From Epichloe hybrida (Eukaryota > Ascomycota > Sordariomycetes > Hypocreales > Clavicipitaceae), in contig JAFEKR010000057.1 in assembly GCA_019022495.1 (NCBI GenBank), positions 124,001 to 188,000 of the forward strand: a DNA stretch of 64,000 nt, in the 5' to 3' direction. Positions 34,792-46,937 of the stretch are shown here, one piece after another (the stretch's first letter is position 1; each line of letters starts with the position of its first letter). Made by a program: the position numbers and the translations under genes. Under the pieces are notes generated by a model. That model saw only the letters and a list, made by a program, of their open reading frames with translations, ran no database searches and was not told the DNA's origin.

Positions 34792-35612
34792 TGTTAAAAA
34801 TAAGACCTATTTTTAGCCCTTTTCTAGTTAAAGAACCTTCTTATTACTAGCTTGCTTTGCAAGTCTGACAGCTGCACTGCAGCTGTCAACGGTCGCGAGG
34901 GCAGCTGTCAATGGCTGCGTCGCAGCTGTCAACAGCTGCGACCGACCGTGTGGATGACTAATTAGTCAATTGCGTTGTGGCTGCAAGTGTGGCTACAACC
35001 ACGCCACTAGTAATTAGGTAAGCTAGGGTGACGTAAGCTAGGGTGACGTAAGCAGGTTACCCTACACATAACTTACCCTATAGCTATCTTTGACAACGAT
35101 TTTCTCTTTATCTAGAGGTCGTACAAAAGTTTCATATATAGCAAATTAAAGCTTGAAGATAGGGCTTTCTCTTTATGCAAGGTTATTTTTTGGACCAAAA
35201 GTTGGTGCATACGGGTTGCTAGCTAGTATGGTGGTGAGTCGATTTTTTGGTTTTTGCATACAAATGAATTTTGCGGAAAATCAAAAGTGGCCCGTAAGAC
35301 CCCGTTGGCGGCCCGGATCCACCGATACGGTCGGTAGGTCTATGAGAGGAAGAAGATCTTTTCAACTAGCTAGATAGCTAGTCCTCTCAACCAACAACAG
35401 CCGCATTGCCCGTACAACGTATCTAAAATCAATTCTATTGCTCTATAAGATATCATAAAAGTGATCTAAATTGAATTCTATTAGTTGATAACTGCCACAA
35501 CCTTCCGTTGCGTTGCGTTGATTGATTCAACGTTGCAGCCCTATTGGTCCCCGACCGTAGAGCTTGCACCTGTACAGCTGTTGCCAGCTGGCAACTAGCT
35601 CCCTACATTTCA
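34792..35612 (+). repeat. 3' LTR of the plus-strand Copia
   Basis: 821 bp, about 99% identical to the 5' LTR; the visible differences are near 28733, 28891, 28925, 28938 and 29202 of the 5' copy. Confidence 0.95.
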
Positions 35613-38600
35613 ATAATATAGCTATAGTGTTTAATATAGCAAAATTCCTTAATAATATCTCTGCAAAAATAACCTAGGAAGCCCTCTGTATGTGCTAGAT
35701 TAATGCTTACCTAGGCCCCCTAGACTTTATTATTATAGATACTAGAATAAACTTCTATAGCAATAAATTTAGATAATTCATAGCTTTAATGTTAATTTTA
35801 ATTAAGGAAGTCCCTATTAAGGCACACTATAGTATAGGGAAGGTTAAAAGGTATTATAGGCCGCTCTAAAGAGCCTATAATATAATTAGACGTAAATACC
35901 CTACAACGCTAGAACCTATTGCCCTTTAAATAGCAATTAAGGCCTTAAATAACACCATAGGCCCTAATAGCCTTATCCTAACCCTCCTTATCTTTAGAGC
36001 CTACCTATATATAACAAATAAGTCCCTACTATTGCCTAATATTACATAGTATGTGATTATAATATAGAAGGCTACTAAAGAGATTAAGAGACTTTACACT
36101 ATCTAGAAGGTTAATAAGGCCCTTACTAAACATAATAGCCTAGATACCTTAAAGACCCTTAGCCTGCTACTTAGATTAAAGGTTAAGGTCTAGTAAGAAG
36201 GTAAGGGATAGGTAGGTCTATATAAACTACTAGTGATTACTAAAGAAAGCTATACACTTAATATGCCTAGAGGCCTAAAGACCTTTAGGTTAATATCTAT
36301 TAAGCCTTACTATAATAATCCTAGTGCGAAGAAGATAGCAAAGCCTAGTAAAGAGGAAGGAGAGAAAGGGCAAGAGGCCTATAATAAGAATATAGTACTA
36401 CTAATACTATTAAAGTAAGGATATGGAAGGCTATAGAAGAACCCTCCTATAATGCCTTAAGGTGCTAATACCTTCCTGTTAGTAAAAGAACATAGTAACC
36501 TAGCCCTTATAATTAAGTTACGTAAGGAAGGAATTATTAAGACCCTAGGCAAACTATTTAAGCTGTTAATAAAAGCGGAGATTAATACTCTAATTAAGTA
36601 AGGTGTGTTTAAATTTATTATATTTAATAAGGAAGAATATAGTAGGATTCGAATCTTTAATTCCTGAATTATTAATAAGATTAAAGGTAAGATAACGAAA
36701 CCCTACGAAAAGTCATGCCTTATGATTTAAGGGTGTGAGAATAAAGGGAAATAGGCTATTCTCACACAGGCCCTAACGATTTAACGCGCGAGCTAACGTC
36801 TTATCCTTGTAATAGCCCTGTTAGTAAGATTAAGGAAATTCCTTATCTAGCTAAGAGATATCTATTAGGCTTATGTATAGGCTTGTATATTACTAGAGTA
36901 GCTAATCCTAGCGCGCTTGCTAATTTAAATACGGCATCTCTACCTGCCTAGTATAATCTTAAGGGTTATTAAACCTCTCTATAGGCTTATAGAAGTAGGA
37001 ACGCACTAGTAGGTTATATATTATAAGCATTATAGAGAGAACCTCTAGATGGAAACCTTTACATATAATCCCTGCTTACTTATGACTATAAAGGAAAGCC
37101 CTAACTTTACCTGCGTTAGAATGTAAACTAATAATATAATTAGCCTCTTAGATAAGAAGTTCTCTAAGAAGGAAGAGACCTAGCTTACTATAGTAGGCTT
37201 TAATATAAAGCTAAAGTAATTTCTAACTTAGGACTACCCTCTTATGTTTAATAGTAGCATTATCTTACTAGAGAATAATACTATTAAAATCTAGTAGAAA
37301 GAGTAAAGTAATAAGTTAGAGTTAGTTCTAATGACTAACTTAAAGCGTAAATACGTTAAGCAGAGGGCCTAAGGCGCTTACATTGCCTTGATTTACTAAC
37401 CAGAGGCTTGCTTTAACCTATCTGTTACTATATAACACTAGGAGCCAACCCTAGAGGATATGAAAGCCCTTAATTACTGCCTAAAGTGGTAGATAAATTA
37501 CCTAGAGAGAGGTCTAATATTTATCCTAATTAACCTTAAGAAAGTAAAGCTCTTTGCCTTTGTAAATAAATCCTTTGCTAATAACTAGGACCTATTCTTA
37601 TAACTAGGATATATACTTATCCTAGCAAACAAAGACTACACTAATAGTAAGTTTATAATTAAAGGTAATATTATACACTTTAGCTTAATAAAGAGTAAGA
37701 GAGTTATATAAAGTGTGCTTACCTTAGAAGTCTATAGTATAGTAGCTAGTGTTAATATAGCTTATATAATTATAATCACCCTAAACTTAGTTACTAACTA
37801 ACTAAAGCTCCTAAAGATCCTAGTTATTATATATACGGATTTATACTCCTTATATAAGTGCCTTATTAAGCTTAGTATAATAAAGGAGAAACGCCTAATA
37901 ATTAATATTATAGCCCTTTAATAGTTATATAAACGCTAAGAACTTTATGAGATCTAATGGATTAATAGAGAGAATAACCTAGCTAATGCCTTTATAAAGG
38001 TATTACCTAATAAGGCCCTTAAGAGCTTTATCTTAACTAACTAGATAACTATCTAAATAGAGGGATAGGTTACCTACGCGTAATATACGCGTAGTAAGAG
38101 GAAAATATAATCCTCTAGGAGGGTAGCTATAGGGATAAGATAGTAATACGCGGGGGATCTATGCCCTTATAGTTAATATCCCTAGTAGCTATAACTATGC
38201 TAGCTTACTAGGCCCTCCTAGTGGACTATAGAAATTAATAGAGGTACGTAGGAGAATAAAGGTGTTGCTAAGGAGGAGGAAGATATTATATATACACTAT
38301 AGTGTAGTATATATATTATTTTAAGGAAAAGAAGGGATTTGGAAGGACCCACTTATCCTTATATAGGCTTATAAGCTAAGCAAGATTATTATTTCCCTTT
38401 TATTAGTAACTATATGCCTAGATAGGCTATGAGTTCTTTTCCTTATATCTCTTATTAATTATATCCTTAATTTATTTATCTTTCTTTTTTATTTCTATAA
38501 TTAATATTACGCGTTGATAATTATGTTAAAAGAGAGAAGTTCTAGTGTTAGAATAAAGGTGATATTAATCACGCGTCGTAGCCATAATTACCTAGCAGAA

Positions 38601-38855
38601 GCTTAGGCCATGCGCGAACCTTACACATAACCTACAACCTGGCACGTTAATTAGCTAGGAAATATAGGGATATAAACGCGTAACCCCTTTTCCCTTTATA
38701 TATTGTAACTTCTAGCTTTTTACCTCTCTTTTTCCTACAACTTAATCAATCATGACAACAGATAACGCAGCCTAGAATAGATAATCGATGACAATACTAT
38801 TCTTCGGGCTCACGACTGTATTACACATTGAATTCAATACCCTGTGAATCCAACA
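35613..38855 (+). mobile_element. Copia relic F: integrase to RNase H plus 3' LTR, 5' half missing
   Basis: It starts inside an integrase gene (35613-36040 parallels 21805-22250). Reverse transcriptase-like reading lies near 36660-36900 (INKIKGKI...KPYEKSCLMI). RNase H lies near 37680-38050, with IIHFSLIKSKRV, IYTDLYSLYKCL and WINRENNLANAFIK. A purine tract ending in CTAG at about 38530-38545 precedes an LTR of 310 bp. Every domain carries stops of RIP type. A 61-codon frame at 36233-36418 is a linker fragment between integrase and reverse transcriptase, not a gene. The 5' LTR and gag are absent; the plus-strand Copia abuts the break. Confidence 0.8.
38546..38855 (+). repeat. LTR C, 3' LTR of relic F
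   Basis: Begins TGTTAGAATAAAGGTGATATT and ends GTGAATCCAACA. Inverted relatives lie at 46652-46937 and 48920-49220. The outer right half keeps the most C and G. Confidence 0.85.
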
Positions 38856-39564
38856 ATAATATATTTTCCTTTATTACTAAAATTAGAAAAAAAAGCTTTA
38901 AAAGTAAGCTAAAGAATATATACTATTTTTAGCTTACTTACTTAGCTATATATTATACTAAAAAGTAGGTTTAAAAGTAAACCTTATTAACTATACCTTT
39001 TATTTACTAACAGTTTCTATGCTTTTTCTATAATTTAGTCTAAAGAAAAAGATATATTAATAAAAGTGGGTCTAAAGTAAGTCCTTATAATTATACCTTT
39101 ACTTACTAATCACCTTTATGCTTTTTCTATAATCTAGTCTTAGAAAAAGGAGGTATTCATAAAAGTGGGTCTAAAGTGGGTCCTTATAATTATACCTCTA
39201 CTTCCTAATAACTTTTATGCTTTTTTCTATAATCTAGTCTTAGAAAAAGGAGGTATTAATAAAAGTGGGTCTAAAGTGGGTCCTTATAATTATACCTTTA
39301 CTTCCTAATAACTTTTGTGCTTTTTTCTATAATCTAGTCTTAGAAAAAGAAGGAATAAATAAAAGTGGGTCTAAAGTGGGTCCTTATAATTATACCTCTA
39401 CTTCCTAATAACTTTTATGCTTTTTTCTATAATCTAGTCTTAGAAAAAGAAGGAATTAATAAAAGTGGGTCTAAAGTGGGTCCTTATAGTTGCCTTTTAC
39501 TTAGAGTTTATACTTTTTTTTAATTAGTTATAGAATTATTTCTTAAAAAGAGATATTAAATTTA
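38856..39564. repeat. 100-bp minisatellite, about five units
   Basis: The string AAAAGTGGGTCTAAAGT recurs at 39062, 39161, 39261, 39361 and 39461, a 99-100 bp period. A more diverged unit precedes it near 38960. Each unit also carries a TCTAGTCTTAGAAAAAG segment. The first 100 bases and the last 50 are AT-rich without a clear unit. Confidence 0.9.
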
Positions 39565-39700
39565 TTATTACTATTACTACTATTACTACTACTACTACTA
39601 TTATTACTATTATTACTATTATTACTATTATTACTATTATTACTATTATTACTATTATTACTATTATTACTATTATTACTATTATTACTATTATTAATAT
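39565..39700. repeat. Triplet-type microsatellite (9-bp unit CTATTATTA)
   Basis: A long run of CTATTATTA units, preceded by CTA/TTA triplets. Simple sequence. Confidence 0.95.
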
Positions 39701-39900
39701 ATATAAGAAAGAAAAGTATTTTATTTTATTAATATATTTAAAAAGCTTAAAATACTAAGTAATTAAAAAGTATAGCTTTTTCTATAGTAATTTCCTTATA
39801 CTTATTTATATTTATATTTTAGTTACTTATTTACTATTTAATTTTAATTAAACTTTAACACTAATAATATTATAAGTTAATATAATTTATTATAGCTTAT
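39701..39900. other. AT-rich spacer
   Basis: Nothing recognisable between the two microsatellites. Confidence 0.5.
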
Positions 39901-40152
39901 AGTAGCTTATAAACTATAAGCTATTATAAGCTATTATAAGCTATTATAAGCTATAAGCTATTATAGCTATTATAAGCTATTATAAGCTATTATAAGCTAT
40001 TATAAGCTATTATAAGCTATTATAAGCTATTATAAGCTATTATAAGCTATTATAAGCTATTATAAGCTATTATAAGCTATTATAAGCTATTATAAGCTAT
40101 TATAAGCTATTATAAGCTATTATAAGCTATTATAAGCTATTATAAGCTATTA
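39901..40152. repeat. 10-bp microsatellite, unit TATAAGCTAT, about 24 units
   Basis: Near-perfect head-to-tail array. The first units are irregular (39901-39965), after which the units are identical, which suggests recent expansion. Confidence 0.95.
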
Positions 40153-40177
40153 TATTACTAAAAATTACAAATACTAC

Positions 40178-40320
40178 AAATACTACAAAATACTACATGT
40201 AGTGTAGTGTAGTAAAAAAATTCCCTTGTAGTGTAATGTGTAGTGTAGTGTAGTATGTAGTGTAGTGTAGTATACTACACTACACTACAAATACTACACA
40301 ATGTAGTGTAGTGTAGTGCA
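40178..40320. repeat. TAGTG/CACTA microsatellite with a 34-bp perfect palindrome
   Basis: Runs of TAGTG and of its complement CACTA alternate. Their meeting point gives a perfect palindrome at 40256-40289 centred between 40272 and 40273. A related stretch lies at 47850-47900. Confidence 0.9.
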
Positions 40321-43138
40321 AAGCTCTGATAAGGAGTATAAATCTATATATATAATAACTAGGATCTTTAGGAGCTTTAGTTATTTAGTAACTAGGTTTA
40401 GGGTTATTATAATTATATAAGCTATATTAATGCTAGCTACTATACTATAAACCTCCAAGGCAAGCATGCTTTGAATAACTCTTTTACTCTTTATTAAGCT
40501 AAAGTGTATAATATTACCTTTAATAGTGAATTTGCTATTAGTGTAGTCCTTATTAGCTAGGATAAGTATATATCCTAGTTATAAAGATAGGTCCTAGTTA
40601 TTAGTAAATAATTTATTTATAAAAGCAAAGAGCTTTACCTTCTTAAGGTTAATTAGGATAAATATTAGGCCTCTTTCTAGGTAATTTATTTACTACTTTA
40701 GGTAGTAATTAAGGGCTTTTATATCCTCTAGGGTTAGCTCTTAGTGCTATATAGTAATAAATAGATTAAAGTAAGCCTCTAGTTAGTATATTAAGGCAAT
40801 ATAAGCGCCTGAGGCCCTTTACTTAATGTATTTACACTTTAAATTAATTATTAGAACTAATTCTAACTTATTACTCTATCCCTTTTACTATATCTTAATA
40901 GTATTATTCTCTAGTATAATAATACCTTTATTAAACATAAGGGGATTATCCTAGGTTAGGAATTACTTTAGCTTTATATTAAAGCCTATAGTAACTAGTT
41001 AAGTCTTTTCCTTCTTAGAGAACTTCTTATCTAATAGGCTAAGAGTATTATTAGTCTATATTCTAATATATATAAAGTTAGGGCTTTCCTTTATAGTTAT
41101 AAGTAAGTAAGGATTATTTATAGAGGTTTCTATCTAGAGGTTCTCTTTATAATACTTATAATATATAACCTACTAATACGTTCTAGCCTTTATAAGCTTA
41201 TAGAGGGGCTTTATAACCCTAAAAATCATACTAGGTAAGTAAAGGTACTATATCTAAATTAGCAAGCGCGCTAGGATTAGCTACTCTAGGAATATATAGG
41301 CCTGTACATACGCCTAACAGATATCATATAGCTAGATAAGGAATTTCCTTAATCTCGCTAATAGGGCTATCACAAGGATAAGATATTAGCTTGCTTATTA
41401 AATTATTAGGGCCTGTGTAAGAATAGCTTGTTTCCCTTTATCCTTATATCCTTAGATTATAAGGCATGACTTTTTATAGGGTTCTATTATCTTACCTTTA
41501 ATCTTATTAATAATTTAAGAATTAAAGATTCGAATCCTACTATGCTTCTCCTTATTAAATATAATAAATTTAAACACACCTTACTTAATTAGGGCATTAA
41601 TTTCTACTTTTATTAATAGTTTAAAAGGTTCGCCTAGGGTCTTTATAATTCCTTCCTTTTATAGCTTAATTATAAGGGCTAAGTTACTATATTCTTTTAC
41701 TAATAGGAAGGTATTAGTCTCTTAAGGTATTATAGGAGGGTTCTTTTAGGGTCTTCTATACCTACGCTTTAGTAGTATTACTAGCACTATATTCTTATCT
41801 TAGGCCTCTTACCCTTTCTCCTTTTCCTCTTTACTAGGCTTTACTATTTTCTCTATACTAGGATTATTATAGTAAGGCTTAATAGAGGTTAACCTAAAGG
41901 TCTTTAGGCCCCTAGGTATATTAAGTATATAGCTCTCTCTAGTTATTACTAGTAGCTTATATAGGCCTGCTTATCCCTTACTTTCTTGCTAGACTTAGAC
42001 CTTTAATCTAAGTAGTAGGTTAAGGGTTTTTAAGGTATCTAGGCTATTATATTTAGTAAGGGCCTTATTAACCTTCCTAATAGTATAAAGCCTCTTAATC
42101 TCTTTAGTAGCCTTCTATACTATAATTATATACTATATAATATTAGGTAATAGTAAGGATTTATTTATTATATATAAGTAAGCTTTAAAGATAAGGAGGG
42201 TTAGAATAAGGCTATTAAGGCCTATAGTATTATTTAGGGCCTTTATTACTATTTATAAGGTAGTAGGTTTAGGTGTTATAGGATATTTATACCTAATTAT
42301 ATTATAGGCCCTTTAGAGCGGCTTATAATACCTTTTAACCTTCCTAATACTAGAGTATACCTTAATAAGGACTTCCTTAATTAAAATTAATATTAAAGCT
42401 ATAAATTATCTAAATTTATTACTATAGAAGTTTATTCTAGTGTCTATAGTAATAAAATCTAGAGGGCCTAGATAAGTATTAATCTAGTATATCTAGAGGG
42501 CTTCCTAGGTTGTTTTTATAGAGATATTATTAAGGAATTTCACTACGTTAAACACTATAGCTATATTTATAATATAGAGTATAAGGTAGTTACTATTAAG
42601 GTAAAAAACATTTACTATTACTTTATAGTTAAAGCTACACTTATCCTTAAGGGTGAATTTAAAGTAATTAAGGCTATTTATATATATCTAGTATTAGTAG
42701 CAAAGTCTTATTAGCTCCTTAATAGCTTTAATGTTAATATTATACCCTAATTTACAGAGAACCTTATGTAATTATTAGATTAATAGATGCCTAAAGCAAT
42801 AGTGTAATTACTATAACTTGCCTTCTATAAGATAGCTCTAAGCAACTACTTCCTCTTTTTATGTAAGTAATATCTAAGCATGCCCCTATTTATATATAAT
42901 AAGGACTTTAATATTTCCTTATTATAGTATATTTTTAAAGATATTAAAATTAATTCATAAGCAGTCTATATTATTAAGGGATAAGAGAAATAGAGTATTT
43001 ATTAGTATAACCTAAAAGAGAATATCTCTAAAAGGTATAAGTATATTAGCTAATCTAAGCGCGATAATTAGTTCTCCTACGCTAAATCTAACTAATGCCT
43101 TTTTTGCTATTAATTTATTAAGCTATAGTTTAGGCATT

Positions 43139-43988
43139 ATAGTAAAAACCTTCGCATAAACTTCCGCACCGCTCTAAAGGTCTAGAATCGCCTCTAAAAT
43201 ACAAACCATATTAATATTTGATTTCTTACCTCTATTTACCCCCCCCTATAATATTATATTACAATAAAGCTAGTGGTAGGAGTGCGAATATGCTAATAGT
43301 AATTAACTTAGGAGAAAGGGGGCTAGTATAAAGCTACTATTACCTAAATATAAGAATAGGATAGTTTAATGTTTAGAGCAGCAAGAATAACCCTATAATA
43401 GACCGGATCTAATTTAAACATCTAGATAATACAAAATACTATAATAAAATCACAAGCCTTATCCCTAGTAATAAAGTTACTTAGGTGTAGTGTATCACCA
43501 AAGCTGTCACTAAACAGGCAGCGGACCGCGCCCGAGCTAAAGCAAAGGCAACAAACCACAACAACAGCAACATCCGCACCACCAAAGGAGCCCTTAAACA
43601 AGCCCTCAAAGAGGCCATCAAAGAAGGAACCAAAGGAAGCAACACTTCAACCTAGGCAAGCATCGCCGCCAGCCCGGCTCCTAAGCGAATGCCCGGGGCA
43701 GGCGTGTTATCGCACCGGAATAGGATCAGAAGGGGCCTCCGAACACTCACTCCACATATTTTTCCTTTCTTTTCTTTTTAACGGGATAAGGCTAGCGTAA
43801 GCTAGTAATAAACACCTACAGCAGGAAACACACCAAGCAGCGCAGGCCTGTCATAGGGCTAGCGCTAGCCTATACATAGACGCAAGGGGGTTTTTCTTCC
43901 TAGTATAAGGTTTTCCCTTTTAACTTAGTAATAGGAGTACTAGCAATAGCTATCTATAGAGCTAACTAGTGTAAATAATATAAATATA
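43139..43988 (+). mobile_element. 850-bp insertion with 15-bp target duplication, possible 5'-truncated LINE
   Basis: The 15-bp string TATAGTTTAGGCATT stands on both sides (43124-43138 and 43989-44003), so this is a discrete insertion into element D. It has no LTRs or terminal inverted repeats. A long target duplication and a coding tail followed by a long 3' part fit a 5'-truncated non-LTR retrotransposon, but no diagnostic domain remains. Positions 43490-43870 are GC-rich while the rest is RIP-like. Confidence 0.6.
43491..43655 (+). pseudogene. C-terminal fragment of an unidentified transposon protein
   Basis: 54 codons are open in frame before the stop at 43653, behind a TAG at 43488. The reading is strongly basic and Ala-rich (KQAADRARAKAKAT, then KGALKQALKEAIKEG) with normal codon use. 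I do not recognise the family. It may be the end of a LINE or transposase reading frame. Confidence 0.45.
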
Positions 43989-46651
43989 TATAGTTTAGGC
44001 ATTTAATATTATAAAGTAAGGAATTAAGAATACCTTACTATAGAGAACTTTACGGCTCCTATATTAGGTATAATCCCTTAAAACGTTATATAAGAATAGT
44101 AATCTTCTAGTATAAATATTGTTAAAGCTTTGCTTAAGAGTTCTTGCTAAAAGAGGTCTTCTTTACTTAGACTATAATAAGCTACTTAACTTATTAGGAA
44201 TTAAAATATTCTTTTACTATTAAGTTATGTTCTGTAATTAAAGAAGCTTATAGGTACTAGCCTATCTGTACTATTAAGGCTATTATTAAATCTAATACTC
44301 TTTATATACTAGGCGATTTTGTTATTAATAAGGGATTAAGGTTTGTATTCCCCTTTATACTATATAAGAAATAAATTATATAAGTTATTAGCTAGATCCA
44401 TAAGGTAGTAGTTCTTAAAGTATTAATACGCTTTCTTATAGTTCTTTTCTAGGTGCTTTAATAACTAGTATCCTTCCTTACTATATATATAGTATTTCTT
44501 TATATAAGAATTTCCTCCTTTTCCTTATAGTTTTAAAAGGTATTAGGTCTCTTTTCCTTTCCTATTATATCTTTAGTTAGTCTAGAATTACTCTAGGGTT
44601 ATAGCTTTAGTTAGGAATTATTAGTAGTTCTTTTTCTCTTCCTTTATAAGTTAGATTATTATCTTAATCTATTTATAGAATTCTTATAGTCCCTTTAGTA
44701 AGTCTATAATAACTCCTTTATATTCTAGAATATTATTATAGGCTATTATAAGTTAATTCTAAAGTACCCTTTTACTTTAGCTTACCTTAGGTACTACTTA
44801 TTATAAGATAGCTAGCTTCTTTATAAGATTATTAAAGTAATTAATTATTAATTTACTTAGGTTATTATTTATTATTCCTTAAAAAGTAGAATTATTCTAT
44901 TCTAGGAGATATCTTTACTATATATTTTTAGTCTTAAATTATTCCCTTATATAGGTAATAAGTATAGGGAGGTCTTATAGTTTACTAGGTTTAGAGAGGT
45001 AGTTTATATAGTATTATAAAGCTTTACCTTTAAGTATAATCTTAAAGGTATAACTAGCTTATTTAGGTTAGATATTAAGTAATTTATACTTCCTATAGAA
45101 TATTTAAAGCTTTAATTTAAGAATATTATAGTTATTAGCACTATAGAGTTATTCTTTAGGGTATACCTTTAATAAGTCTATAATTTACTTTAGTAAAGGT
45201 CTCTAAGTCTATAGGGGTTTTCTAAATACTTCTCTTTATATTTATAAAAGAGGTAGTATAGTCTTTAGGAAGTAAGAGAGTAGCTTTATAAGGAGTAGCC
45301 TTAAGGTTTATTATTCCCTTTAATCTTTCTCTTCCCTATATTAGGGAGGAGAAAGTGTAGTTCTTTAGGCTATACTAATAAAGGTAATATTAGCCCTAGG
45401 TAGTTAAGGCTAACTCTATTAGTAATACCCTTACTTAGGGGTATTATTAGTAGTATTATTAAGGTAGTTTTACTAAATTATCTTAGGTAAAGGTATAGGT
45501 AAGGGGGTTACTTATAAATACTTATAAATAGCATCCTTTAGTGCCCTTAATTCTAGATTAATTAACTTTCTTATAGGAGATTAGCCTATTAATCCCTTTA
45601 ATAGTAATTATACTAATAAGCAAGGTAAAGGGGTTAGTTATTAGGATCTAATATTACTATTTTCTAATAGATTATAAAAGAATTCTTTATTCTATAGGTT
45701 CTTCTAAAACTATATATACTTCTTCCTAGCCTTTTTAATTTCTTTAAGAGTCTAAAATAAGAATTCTTTCTAGTTTACTACTTCTTTAAGGTTATTTACT
45801 ATCTTTATACCTTTTCTAATAGTTATATACACTCTATTATAAAGAAAATAGTCTTAAAGTCTATTCTAGGAAAGGTCTCTCTTATTTATAAACTTATCTC
45901 TTAACTATCTATAGAAGTTATTACTAAATTTAGAGAATAGTATTCTTTTAAATAACCTTTACTCCTTATATTATTTAGTCTTTATAAGGATATAGAGACT
46001 AATTTCCTTAGGTATTATTATCTCTTTGTATTTAAAGCTCTTTATTTATTAGAGTAGTTTCTTTATAATATATTATTTAAGTCTTATAAAGATATAGGGG
46101 TATAGATTAGTGTAAATAGAGGCTTTTCCTTTATTAGGGTATTTATTACTATCTCTAGCTTTAATACCTTCTATAGCATTATTATAGCTATTACTCTTAC
46201 TAGGAACTCTAAATTAACTAGAGGTCCTAGATAGTCTAGCTACTTCTAATATTCTAATTAATTAAAGGGGAGCAAATCTTTAATATAAGGGAATAGGAGA
46301 GGTATAAATATAAATTATATAACTTATATTTTTAATAGGAAGGATCGCAAGGTAAGGCAGTTAACTTTAAATATGTAATAAAATATATAATAAAGAAAGA
46401 TAAGGGAATAGCTTAGCTACTAGTATTAAACCTTTCTTTATTATTTTAAAATCCATATAAATATAGATATTAATACTAAAGTAAGAAGAGAGCTATATTA
46501 TACCTTTCCGTTAGTATAACTTATTATTAAACATAGCTCTCCTATTTTATAAGGTAAGTTATTATTAGGTAAGTTACCTTTTCTAATTAACCTTGCTAAT
46601 CTACGGTATTTAAAGACTACGTGGTTATCTGTGAAGGTAACCACTAATTAG

Positions 46652-46937
46652 TATTAGTTTCACAGGGTATTAAATTTAATATAATAAGGTTATAAGCCTA
46701 AAGAATAGTATTAATATTAATTATCTATTCTAGGCTGCGTTATATGTGTAAAAAAGAGAAGTTAAAAGCTAGAATCTACGATAATAGAAGGAAAGGGGGC
46801 TGCGTGTTTATAGCCTAACATTTCCTAGCTAATTAACAGGCTAGGTTACGGGTCACGTGTAGGGCCTGCGCGCGGCCTAAGCTTTTGCTAGGTAATTGCG
46901 GCTATGACGCGCGATTGATATCACCTTTGTTCTAACA
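46652..46937 (-). repeat. LTR C, 5' LTR of element D
   Basis: 286 bp, inverted relative to 38546-38855. It ends GATATCACCTTTGTTCTAACA-like on plus. Its outer right half keeps GC-rich strings such as GCCTGCGCGCGGCC. The bases to the left read CTAATTAGTGGTTACC on minus, the primer-binding-like sequence shared with A and B. Confidence 0.8.

Larger units (their letters stand above)
28582..35612 (+). mobile_element. Nearly intact Copia retrotransposon (7031 bp)
   Basis: Two 821-bp LTRs with TG...CA ends differ at about five positions. Between them lie a primer-binding site, a repeat-rich leader, one gag-pol frame with three stops, and a polypurine tract (34782-34791, AGAGGGGG before the 3' LTR). 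The domain order protease, integrase, reverse transcriptase, RNase H defines Ty1/copia. It is far less AT-rich than its surroundings, so it is the youngest or least mutated element here. The flanking five bases differ (TTAGT left, ATAAT right), so no target duplication is seen. The left flank is the LTR edge of B3; the right flank is another copia's integrase gene. Confidence 0.93.
40325..46937 (-). mobile_element. Copia element D, minus strand, 3' end missing
   Basis: Read on minus from the LTR at 46937, the element passes through gag, integrase and reverse transcriptase into an RNase H region near 40480-40440 (LALEVYSIVASINIA). It then stops at 40325, at the point where relic C' (48920-49948) also shows AAGGAGTATAAATCTATA. 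The 3' LTR is absent. All frames are degraded. An 850-bp insertion splits it at 43139-43988. Confidence 0.75.

Noticed and set aside
36233..36418. 61-codon open frame in relic F
   Set aside because: It is the degraded linker between integrase and reverse transcriptase of a copia element.
39565..40320. Telomere or centromere satellite
   Set aside because: No TTAGGG-type repeat is present and the arrays are only a few hundred bases. They look like ordinary micro- and minisatellites.
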